Origin: an uncultured Ulvibacter sp.
GTDB lineage: Bacteria > Bacteroidota > Bacteroidia > Flavobacteriales > Flavobacteriaceae
Assembly: GCA_943789105.1 (NCBI GenBank)
Contig: CALSSW010000005.1
Span: 352,001-416,000, forward strand
Direction of reading: 5' to 3'
Length of the DNA: 64,000 nt
Shown here: one piece after another, positions 1 through 7,593 of the stretch
Layout of the letters: every line of letters begins with the position of its first letter
How positions within the stretch are numbered: the stretch's first letter is position 1
Made by a program: the position numbers and the translations under genes
Notes under the pieces: generated by a model
Seen by the model: only the letters and a program-made list of their open reading frames with translations
Database searches by the model: none
What the model was told of the DNA's origin: nothing

Positions 1-55
1 TATCTGCCTCATAGATAATGGTGTGTAATTTGTTTTTTAAATTATTGCTAGTCAA
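1..55 (-). CDS. N-terminus of probable ion transporter (partial, runs off left edge)
   Basis: Only about 18 codons are visible. Read on the minus strand from a TTG at 53-55, they give a segment containing KNKLHTIIYEAD, which I recognise as the conserved N-terminal stretch of flavobacterial voltage-gated-type ion transporters (family knowledge, from memory). There is an in-frame stop shortly upstream and no ATG, so TTG would be the start. The gene would be the last member of the minus-strand run, matching the gene order I expect in this family of genomes. No membrane segment is visible because the window ends. Confidence 0.4.
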   Translation of the reverse strand, partial: MTSNNLKNKLHTIIYEAD

Positions 56-100
56 TATTTTAATTTTATACTGTTAAAAATACAGAAGTTTCTATAAACT

Positions 101-1477
101 TTAATGGTTTACATCTAGATTTATAATTTTAATCACTTTTCGTTTTCTTAGGTAAGACTGCAAAATATGTTGTGCATCTCTATTATTGTGCATAGGTCTT
201 ATTATAGATTTTAATATTTCAGGATTGGTGATTTGATGATTTAAAGTATAATACCCAAACCCTCTATAGATTCCTTTTTCTATTAAAACAACAGATCGCT
301 CCTGGGTATTTCTTCCTTTATCAATGACAAGCATATGTTGGTTTTGATAACTGTAGTTGTTTAGAAATTCTGCTACTTTTTTGTTGTAAGCCTCTGGGCT
401 CTCTTTTTCAATACAGGCTCCCAGGCATTCTTTTATACCGTAACTAAAACAAGCTTTATCTGCATCTTGTATACCACCAAGTTTTTGACATAAAGCATAT
501 TTTTCAATAATTTTCTCAAGATTGGCCTTGGCAGATTGAAGATTGCTAAAAGTAGTAATGGCTTTTTTACGAGCATCTACCTTTTCAATCTTTAAATTTA
601 TATAGCCCTTACTGTCTTTAAAGGATGTAAGTTGTGCATTAAAGGCTCTTTTTCTTAGCGCTCTATTGTATTTTGGGTTGAGTTGTTTTATGTCTTCACT
701 TTCTTTTAAAAGTGCAATAAGCTCATTTCCTGTTTTTTCATAGCTTACGTTTGTAACTTCAAGTTGTATTTTTTTAGATTTTCTATTGTCGTTGGTGAAA
801 TGTTGGGTCAGCCTTTTTTGAATGTTTTTACTTTTTCCGATGTAAATAATAGTACCATCTTCTCGGTGCATATAATAAACACCAGTATCTGTAGGTGCTG
901 CTTTGATAAGTTCTAGTAATTTTGAATCTATATTTGTTCTAGGATTTGCTTTAATATGCTGTTGTACCATTTCTTTTTTAGCATCCTTTAAAAGTAGTAG
1001 CTTGAAAAGTTCAACGGTGGCTAGGGCATCTCCCCCTGCGCGATGTCTATTGGCTATTGGTATGCCTAATGCTTGGACGAGTTTTCCAAGACTGTAGGAG
1101 GCCATATCTGGCATTAGCTGCTTAGCCAGCTCAACGGTGCAAAGTGTTTTCTTGTCAAAATTGTACCCTAACCTGTCAAATTCTGTGGTAAGAATTCTAT
1201 TGTCAAATTGGGCATTATGGGCTACTAATATAGCCCCGTCGGTTATTTCTATAATACGTTTTGCAACCTCATGAAATTTTGGCGCTGTACGTAGCATTGC
1301 ATTATTAATTCCAGTAAGGTTTACCACGAAAGGTTGTATTGGTATTTCAGGGTTTACAAGACTCGCAAATTGATCTACTACCTTTTCTCCATCAAAACGA
1401 TAGATTGCAATTTCTGTGATGCCCTCTTCATTATACTTTCCTCCAGTAGTCTCTATGTCTAAAATTGCGTATTCCAA
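101..1477 (-). CDS. DnaQ-like 3'-5' exonuclease fused to GIY-YIG nuclease domain
   Basis: Two nuclease modules in 458 residues. The N-terminal part is a DEDDh exonuclease like the DNA polymerase III epsilon subunit: Exo I has Asp7 and Glu9 (DIETTGG), Exo II has AHNAQFD with Asp92, Exo III has His145 and Asp150 (HRAGGDA). A GIY-YIG domain follows: GVYYM at about 199 and IYIGKSKNIQKRL at about 211-223, as in the UvrC N-terminus. The C-terminal part resembles the Cys-containing linker of UvrC/Cho-type proteins. The architecture suggests DNA repair or structure-specific processing; the in vivo substrate is not known from sequence. It starts at ATG, 11 bp downstream of yggS, and is probably cotranscribed with it. 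Confidence 0.88.
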   Translation of the reverse strand: MEYAILDIETTGGKYNEEGITEIAIYRFDGEKVVDQFASLVNPEIPIQPFVVNLTGINNAMLRTAPKFHEVAKRIIEITDGAILVAHNAQFDNRILTTEFDRLGYNFDKKTLCTVELAKQLMPDMASYSLGKLVQALGIPIANRHRAGGDALATVELFKLLLLKDAKKEMVQQHIKANPRTNIDSKLLELIKAAPTDTGVYYMHREDGTIIYIGKSKNIQKRLTQHFTNDNRKSKKIQLEVTNVSYEKTGNELIALLKESEDIKQLNPKYNRALRKRAFNAQLTSFKDSKGYINLKIEKVDARKKAITTFSNLQSAKANLEKIIEKYALCQKLGGIQDADKACFSYGIKECLGACIEKESPEAYNKKVAEFLNNYSYQNQHMLVIDKGRNTQERSVVLIEKGIYRGFGYYTLNHQITNPEILKSIIRPMHNNRDAQHILQSYLRKRKVIKIINLDVNH

Positions 1478-1488
1478 TATGTAAGAAC

Positions 1489-2148
1489 TTAATTATAATT
1501 TCTAGCTCCAAAAATAGAACTTCCAATGCGTACCATGGTGCTTCCATGGTTTAATGCCAGGGTATAATCACCGCTCATCCCCATGCTTAAAACACTTAAT
1601 TGTGGGTGTTGTTTTATAAACTCCTTGTGTAGGGAACTTAGTTTTTTAAATTCTGTATCTATTTGTGTTTTATTATCTGTAAAACTAGCCATACCCATAA
1701 GGCCAATGATAGAAACATGAGGCAGTGTTGCTTGAATATCTTTGGCAAGTAATTGTAAGGCATCTGCTTGGTGTAGACCAAATTTGTGTTCTTCTGCTGC
1801 AATTTTAATTTGCAACAAGCACTTAATTACTCTATTGTGTTTGGCGGCTTGTTTGTTAATTTCTCGAAGTAATTTGAGACTATCTACGGTATGTATTAAA
1901 TCTACAAAAGGAGCCATGTATTTCACCTTATTGGTTTGAACATGTCCAATCATGTGCCATTGTATGTCTTTGGGCATTTCTTCCCATTTAGAGGCCATTT
2001 CTTGTATTTTGTTTTCACCAAATACTCTTTGGCCAGCATCATAGGCTTGCAGTAAACTACTCACGGGTTTGGTCTTAGAAACGGCAACTAGAGTTGTGCT
2101 TTTTGGAAGTGCATCTTGGTATTTTTTAATGTTTTCTGAAATACTCAT
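1489..2148 (-). CDS. YggS/PLPBP family pyridoxal phosphate homeostasis protein
   Basis: 219 residues, the normal length for this single-domain fold-type III PLP protein. The PLP-binding lysine lies in AVSKTKP (Lys25), followed by FGENKIQEM, WHMIGHVQTNKVK, and the C-terminal phosphate-binding block MGMSGDYTLALNHGSTMVRIG. Members bind PLP without known catalysis and affect vitamin B6, amino acid and keto acid balance. It lies between the exonuclease and DUF1015 genes in the same orientation. The family assignment is firm; the physiological role is known only from the family. Confidence 0.93.
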   Translation of the reverse strand: MSISENIKKYQDALPKSTTLVAVSKTKPVSSLLQAYDAGQRVFGENKIQEMASKWEEMPKDIQWHMIGHVQTNKVKYMAPFVDLIHTVDSLKLLREINKQAAKHNRVIKCLLQIKIAAEEHKFGLHQADALQLLAKDIQATLPHVSIIGLMGMASFTDNKTQIDTEFKKLSSLHKEFIKQHPQLSVLSMGMSGDYTLALNHGSTMVRIGSSIFGARNYN

Positions 2149-2198
2149 CTCATTATATAAAGGGTTCGATTACTAATTTTTATAAAAGCTACAATCTT

Positions 2199-3437
2199 TT
2201 AAAATTCATAGATAGTAATACCGCTTCTTAGTTTAGGTTCTATATACGTACTCTTTGGTGGCATTTTTAAACCCTCATCTGCTATTTTTTTCATCTCTTG
2301 TGTGGTTATGGGTAACATGCCAAAACCAACAGCAAATTCTTTGGTGTCTATAGCTGTTTTTACAAATGCCATATCTTTTTTCCCATCTGTGTATGCAATT
2401 CTAGTATCATTTCTTACATCTTTAATACCAAGAATTGGTTCAAATATTAGTTTGTATAAAATTTGAGTATCCAATGCCTGTAGGGCATTGTTTATTTCGT
2501 AAGTGTCTTTTCGCAAATAAAGAGAGTAAAACTCACCTTCTAGATACATACTAAAGTGATGTTTTTTTGTAGGCTTATAAAAATGTTGTCCTCTGTTTTC
2601 AATTCTAAATGAAAAATCCAGCTGAATTAAAAAAGCTTCTTTACTCAGCCCATTTAAATCTTTGATAAGCCTATTAAATTCATATATTTTCAAATCGCTC
2701 TCGGGTATGAGAAAGCTCATAAAATAGTTGTAAGCCTCTTTTGAAGTATGGTTTTTGTTTTCTTGGGCCATCTGCTGGGCTAACAGACAGGAGGATGAAC
2801 TTCTATGGTGCCCGTCTGCTATATAGAGTTTGGGCATCTGCTCAAATATTTCTGAAATTTTAGAGACCACTACGGTTTCACTTACAGGCCAAAGGTAATG
2901 GGTGTCTCTGTGGGTAGTTGTAAATTCATACTCTGCTCTAGTTTGCTTTACAGAAGAGATAATACCAGCTAATGCATCATTATTTGGGTAGGTAAGAAGT
3001 ACTGGCTCTGCATTAAAGCCAACTGTTTTGAGGTATTTAACAAAGATTTCTTCTTTATACTCTAGGGTGTCTTCGTGTTTTTTAATAATATCTTTTTCAT
3101 AATCTTGTGTGCTTGCGGCAGCTATTATACCGGTAAAGGCTAAACCCTCATGATTCACTATTTTATAGATATAAAAACAAGGGTTGGTCTCCTGCATGAA
3201 AATACCATCTTCTTTAAACTCCTGGTATCTATTGCGAACTAAATTATATCTTTTATCACCCTCAATTACTTGTGAGTATTTATAACCTGGGTTTACTACA
3301 TGTAAAAAAGAAAACGGGTTGTCTCTTAATCTTGCCTCTCTTTGCTCTGTGGTATAGCTATCGTAAGACCTTGCAGCAATAAGGCTCACCTTATCCCTTG
3401 CAGGACGTACTGCTTTAAATGGTTTTATTTCTGCCAT
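2199..3437 (-). CDS. DUF1015 family protein
   Basis: 412 residues matching the DUF1015 family: an N-terminal FKAVRPARDKV segment, the NPFSFLHVVNPG block at about 41-51, and the signature IADGHHR at 206-212. The His-rich motif suggests a catalytic or metal site, but no function is established that I know of. It is cytoplasmic, with no signal peptide or membrane segment. The gene is next to 3-hydroxybutyryl-CoA dehydrogenase; in Bacteroidota this neighbourhood also often has amino-acid or 2-hydroxyacid metabolism genes, so a metabolic role is only an inference. It starts at ATG 3437, 23 bp after the upstream gene. Confidence 0.9.
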   Translation of the reverse strand: MAEIKPFKAVRPARDKVSLIAARSYDSYTTEQREARLRDNPFSFLHVVNPGYKYSQVIEGDKRYNLVRNRYQEFKEDGIFMQETNPCFYIYKIVNHEGLAFTGIIAAASTQDYEKDIIKKHEDTLEYKEEIFVKYLKTVGFNAEPVLLTYPNNDALAGIISSVKQTRAEYEFTTTHRDTHYLWPVSETVVVSKISEIFEQMPKLYIADGHHRSSSSCLLAQQMAQENKNHTSKEAYNYFMSFLIPESDLKIYEFNRLIKDLNGLSKEAFLIQLDFSFRIENRGQHFYKPTKKHHFSMYLEGEFYSLYLRKDTYEINNALQALDTQILYKLIFEPILGIKDVRNDTRIAYTDGKKDMAFVKTAIDTKEFAVGFGMLPITTQEMKKIADEGLKMPPKSTYIEPKLRSGITIYEF

Positions 3438-3460
3438 ATATTCAATAAATCAATACTGTG

Positions 3461-4348
3461 TTAACAGAACATTTTAGCTACATCTACAGCTTTTCTATTT
3501 TTGCTATAGTCATAAAATCCTTCTGTACTTTTAACGCCAAGTTTACCTGCCATAACCATATTAACCAGTAGGGGGCAAGGTGCGTATTTTGGATTTTTAA
3601 AGCCGTCATACATTACATTTAAAATAGAAAGACAAACATCAAGACCAATAAAATCTGCCAGTGCCAAAGGCCCCATAGGGTGCGCCATCCCTAGCATCAT
3701 TACTGTGTCTATTTCTTTTACACCAGCCACCCCATTGTAGAGTGTCTCTATGGCCTCATTAAGCATTGGCATTAAAATGCGATTGGCTACAAAACCCGGG
3801 TAATCATTAACTTTTACCGGTATTTTCCCTAATTTTTTTGAAATTTCTGCAACCGTGTTATACGTTTGATCACTTGTGCTATATCCTTTTATGATCTCTA
3901 CTAGTTTCATTACCGGTACAGGGTTCATAAAGTGCATACCAATAACCATATCTGGTCTTGTTGTAACTGCAGCTATCTCTGTAATAGAAATAGATGATGT
4001 ATTACTAGCCATGATGGTGTCATCTGGGCAAAAAGCTTCCAGATCTCTAAAGATTTTTAGTTTTAAATCAAGATCTTCTGTGGCTGCCTCTACTACCAAA
4101 CTAGCATACTCGACACCGGTTTTTAAATCTGTAAAAGTGGTGATGTTATTTAATGTTTTTATTTTGTCTGCTTCAGAGATTTTCTCTTTGGCAACCATGC
4201 GGTCTAGGTTTTTGGCAATTGTTGCCAACCCGCGATCTAGAGAGGCCCTAGAAACATCTATTAACTGTACTTTATAATCGTTTTGTGCAAAGGTGTGGGC
4301 TATACCATTACCCATTGTACCGGCTCCAATTACTGCTACGTTTTTCAT
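3461..4348 (-). CDS. 3-hydroxybutyryl-CoA dehydrogenase
   Basis: 295 residues, the length of single-function short 3-hydroxyacyl-CoA dehydrogenases. The N-terminal Rossmann motif GAGTMGNGIA (8-17) binds NAD(P). The catalytic His139 sits in GMHFMNPVPVMKLVEII and its partner Glu151 in the same block. The C-terminal helical dimerisation domain includes PGFVANRI and GVKSTEGFYDY. It interconverts 3-hydroxybutyryl-CoA and acetoacetyl-CoA in butanoate or fatty-acid metabolism. It is flanked by a Gfo/Idh/MocA oxidoreductase upstream and DUF1015 downstream, all on the minus strand. Confidence 0.93.
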   Translation of the reverse strand: MKNVAVIGAGTMGNGIAHTFAQNDYKVQLIDVSRASLDRGLATIAKNLDRMVAKEKISEADKIKTLNNITTFTDLKTGVEYASLVVEAATEDLDLKLKIFRDLEAFCPDDTIMASNTSSISITEIAAVTTRPDMVIGMHFMNPVPVMKLVEIIKGYSTSDQTYNTVAEISKKLGKIPVKVNDYPGFVANRILMPMLNEAIETLYNGVAGVKEIDTVMMLGMAHPMGPLALADFIGLDVCLSILNVMYDGFKNPKYAPCPLLVNMVMAGKLGVKSTEGFYDYSKNRKAVDVAKMFC

Positions 4349-4399
4349 AAAAATAAGTATTAATCGATTTTATTAATGGAACTATTATGTTCTTTATTG

Positions 4400-5368
4400 T
4401 TATAGTATCTTAAAATTATCAATAATCATCATGGCTACTCGCAATGCTTCTGCACCTTGAGTTAGCGTTACTTCAGGGGTTGTGTCTTGTGTAATTGCAT
4501 CTGCAAAACTGTCAAGCTCATCCAAAATAGCATTGTTTGGTGCCACCTGCGGGTTATCAAAATAGATTTGTTTTTTAACTCCTTCCGCATTGGTTAACAC
4601 CATGGCGAAATCATCAGGGTTTTTTGGAGCATCTTTCATTTTAACCACCTCACATTTTTTATCTAAAAAATCAACAGAGATATAAGCGTCTTTTTGAAAA
4701 AACCTAGCTTTTCGCATTTTTTTCATCGAAATACGACTGGCAGTAAGATTAGCAACACAGCCGTTTTCAAACTCAATACGTGCATTGGCAATATCTGGTG
4801 TTTCACTAATAACAGAAACACCACTGGCGTGTACCTTTTTCACGTGGCTTTTTACAACACTTAAAATAGCATCTATATCATGTATCATTAAATCCAACAC
4901 TACAGAAACATCTGTACCGCGAGGATTAAACTCAGCCAATCGATGCGCTTCAATAAACATAGGCTTATCTATCATGTGGTTTACAGCCATAAAAGCGGGG
5001 TTAAAACGTTCTACTTGCCCAACCTGTCCTCGAACACTGTGTTTTTTGGCCAAATCACGAATGCTATCTGCCTCTAAAACAGTCTGTGTTATGGGTTTTT
5101 CAATAAATAAATGCTTGCCTGCAGTTATTACTTTTTCTGCACACTGGTGATGGTATATTGTTGGGGTTACAACATCAACCATATCACAGGCCGCAATAAG
5201 TGCCTCCATAGTGGGAAAGCTTTTATAACCATACTCTTGCTCTATGGCCTTAGCAGCGTCTTGGTTGGCATCAAAAAAGCCCACCAAGGTGTACTTTGTT
5301 GACTGCTGTAGTAATTTTAAATGTATTTTCCCTAAGTGTCCTGCACCTAGAACTCCTGCTTTTAACAT
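4400..5368 (-). CDS. Gfo/Idh/MocA family NAD(P)-dependent oxidoreductase
   Basis: 322 residues. The Rossmann fold begins VLGAGHLGKIH; the family's conserved EKP triad is at 90-92 (IEKPITQT). The C-terminal half has the expected alpha/beta substrate domain, with DLMIHDIDAI carrying the usual catalytic-site His and Asp. The substrate is not predictable; many flavobacterial members act on sugars or inositol-like compounds. It is the first gene of the minus-strand run, with a TAnnTTTG box 17 nt upstream of the ATG. Confidence 0.9.
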   Translation of the reverse strand: MLKAGVLGAGHLGKIHLKLLQQSTKYTLVGFFDANQDAAKAIEQEYGYKSFPTMEALIAACDMVDVVTPTIYHHQCAEKVITAGKHLFIEKPITQTVLEADSIRDLAKKHSVRGQVGQVERFNPAFMAVNHMIDKPMFIEAHRLAEFNPRGTDVSVVLDLMIHDIDAILSVVKSHVKKVHASGVSVISETPDIANARIEFENGCVANLTASRISMKKMRKARFFQKDAYISVDFLDKKCEVVKMKDAPKNPDDFAMVLTNAEGVKKQIYFDNPQVAPNNAILDELDSFADAITQDTTPEVTLTQGAEALRVAMMIIDNFKIL

Positions 5369-5385
5369 GGGTATTGCGTTTTATA

Positions 5386-5393
5386 CAAATGTA
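5386..5393 (-). promoter_or_regulatory. Candidate Bacteroidota -7 box for the oxidoreductase operon
   Basis: The minus strand reads TACATTTG, a full match to TAnnTTTG, 17 nt upstream of the oxidoreductase ATG. No clear -33 TTG is seen at the usual spacing. Confidence 0.4.
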
Positions 5394-5481
5394 ATGCTTT
5401 GAGTGCAAGTTTAAAAGTAGAACTATGGTGAGTTTACATGCTAGTTTCTTAAAAACAAACAACCAAAATTTGGTAACGCTA

Positions 5482-7485
5482 TTACAATAGCTCTTCTATG
5501 GTTTTTTGTAGCGATTTTATTTTGTCTCTTAGTTTGGCTGCCATTAAAAAATCTAATTCTTTGGCAGACTTTTCCATGGCTTTTCTGGTATCTCGTATCT
5601 TTTTTTCTAACTGCGGTTTTGTTAGGTATTGCCCCTGTGGTTCTGGAGCTGCTAGTGAGTCTTTTGTTTCAAAGGCATAGGCTTCTTGTTTTGATTTGGT
5701 CAAGGAATTTTCAAAACTCTTTTTAATAGCCATAGGTGTAATACATTCCTTGGTATTATGAGCCATTTGTTTTTCTCTGCGATACTGGCTTGCATCCATT
5801 GTTTTTTGCATGCTCTTTGTAATTTTATCTGCATATAATATAGCCTTTCCGTTTAAATTTCGTGCTGCACGACCAACAGTTTGAGTGAGGGATCGTTCAC
5901 TTCTTAAAAAGCCCTCTTTGTCTGCATCTAATATGGCAACTAGTGACACCTCTGGTAAATCAAGCCCTTCTCTAAGTAAATTAACCCCTACAAGTACATC
6001 AAAAAGGCCAAGGCGTAAATCTTGCATAATCTCTACACGCTCTAGGGTATCTACATCGCTATGAATATAACGGCAACGAATGTTTACACGGTCCATATAT
6101 TTAGTGAGTTCTTCTGCCATGCGTTTGGTTAATGTTGTAACCAAAACACGCTCATCAAGCTCAATGCGTTTATGTATTTCTTCAAGTAAATCATCTATTT
6201 GATTAAGACTTGGGCGCACTTCTATGGGCGGATCTAATAACCCCGTGGGTCTAATTATTTGTTCTACATACACCCCGTCAGATTTTTCTAGTTCATAATC
6301 TGCAGGGGTAGCACTTACATAGATTACTTGGTTTTGCATGGCTTCAAATTCTTCGAACTTTAAGGGTCTGTTGTCCATGGCAGCGGGAAGTCTAAAACCG
6401 TATTCCACTAGGTTTACCTTTCTAGATCTGTCTCCACCATACATAGCGCCTACTTGAGGTACACTCACATGAGACTCATCAACAATCATTAAAAAATCAT
6501 CAGGGAAAAAATCCAACAAACAAAAGGGTCTTGTTCCTGCAAGACGTCCATCTAGGTAACGAGAGTAGTTTTCAATACCACTACAATAGCCTAATTCTCG
6601 GATCATTTCTAAATCAAAATTTGTGCGTTCATCCAATCGTTTTGCCTCAAGATGTTTGCCTATTTCTTTAAAATAATCTACTTGTTTTACTAAATCATCT
6701 TGAATTTCTTTTATAGCACCTTGTAGCACATCTGGAGAGGTTACAAACATATTAGCAGGATAAATATTTAGCCGCTCATATTTTTCAATAACCTTATTAT
6801 TTAAAGGGTCAAAAGCTTCAATTTCTTCAATTTCATCTCCAAAAAAGTGAACCCTAAAGCCGTTATCTGCATATCCAGGAAATATATCTACGGTGTCTCC
6901 TTTGATGCGAAAATTACCATGGTTAAAATCTGCCTCGGTTCTTGAGTAAAGACTTTGAACTAGTTTGTGTAATAATTTTGTTCTTGAAATTACCTGTCCT
7001 TTTTCAAGTGAAATTACGTTTTTCTGAAACTCTACAGGATTCCCAATACCATATAGGCAGGATACAGATGCGATTACAATAACATCACGGCGCCCAGAAA
7101 GCAGGGAAGAGGTAGTGCTTAGACGCATTACTTCAATTTCTTCATTTATAGAAAGATCTTTTTCTATATAAACGCCACTTGATGGTATAAATGCTTCTGG
7201 TTGGTAATAATCATAGTAGGAAACAAAATACTCTACAGCATTGTTTGGGAAGAATTGTTTAAACTCCGAGTAAAGCTGCGCCGCCAAGGTTTTATTATGC
7301 GCAAGGACAAGGGTTGGCTTTTCTACCTCTTGAATAACATTGGCGATCGTAAAGGTTTTTCCACTTCCTGTGACTCCAAGGAGTGTTTGATATTGCTCTT
7401 TGGAGTTAATACCATCAACCAAAGATTTAATTGCCTGGGGCTGGTCTCCTGTGGGTTTAAAATTTGAAACAAGATTGAATTTCAT
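5482..7485 (-). CDS. uvrB: UvrABC excinuclease subunit B
   Basis: 667 residues, the usual UvrB length. It is the damage-verification helicase of nucleotide excision repair, loaded by UvrA and recruiting UvrC. Visible: N-terminal Walker A GVTGSGKT (37-44), the beta-hairpin region YYDYYQPEAFIPSS at about 90-105 that inserts between DNA strands, DEXX-type box VDESHVSVPQ, helicase motif VI QTVGRAARN, and the C-terminal UVR coiled coil around 630-665 that binds UvrC. It appears monocistronic, with a TAnnTTTG box only 7 nt upstream of the ATG. Confidence 0.98.
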   Translation of the reverse strand: MKFNLVSNFKPTGDQPQAIKSLVDGINSKEQYQTLLGVTGSGKTFTIANVIQEVEKPTLVLAHNKTLAAQLYSEFKQFFPNNAVEYFVSYYDYYQPEAFIPSSGVYIEKDLSINEEIEVMRLSTTSSLLSGRRDVIVIASVSCLYGIGNPVEFQKNVISLEKGQVISRTKLLHKLVQSLYSRTEADFNHGNFRIKGDTVDIFPGYADNGFRVHFFGDEIEEIEAFDPLNNKVIEKYERLNIYPANMFVTSPDVLQGAIKEIQDDLVKQVDYFKEIGKHLEAKRLDERTNFDLEMIRELGYCSGIENYSRYLDGRLAGTRPFCLLDFFPDDFLMIVDESHVSVPQVGAMYGGDRSRKVNLVEYGFRLPAAMDNRPLKFEEFEAMQNQVIYVSATPADYELEKSDGVYVEQIIRPTGLLDPPIEVRPSLNQIDDLLEEIHKRIELDERVLVTTLTKRMAEELTKYMDRVNIRCRYIHSDVDTLERVEIMQDLRLGLFDVLVGVNLLREGLDLPEVSLVAILDADKEGFLRSERSLTQTVGRAARNLNGKAILYADKITKSMQKTMDASQYRREKQMAHNTKECITPMAIKKSFENSLTKSKQEAYAFETKDSLAAPEPQGQYLTKPQLEKKIRDTRKAMEKSAKELDFLMAAKLRDKIKSLQKTIEELL

Positions 7486-7492
7486 ACAAGGG

Positions 7493-7500
7493 CAAAAATA
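7493..7500 (-). promoter_or_regulatory. Candidate -7 box of uvrB
   Basis: The minus strand reads TATTTTTG (TAnnTTTG), ending 7 nt before the uvrB ATG, so transcription would start at or within a few bases of the start codon. Confidence 0.4.
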
Positions 7501-7593
7501 GCCAAATTAAGTCCATCAATTCCTTAAAATTAGCCCAAAACAATGCCGTGGGTCATTTAAACAAAGTTAGAACTATTTGGGATGCAACAGTGA

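Noticed and set aside
5463-5476. Near-palindrome ACCAAA-A-TTTGGT after uvrB
   Set aside because: It is short with a single central base and no T-run; not convincing as terminator or operator.
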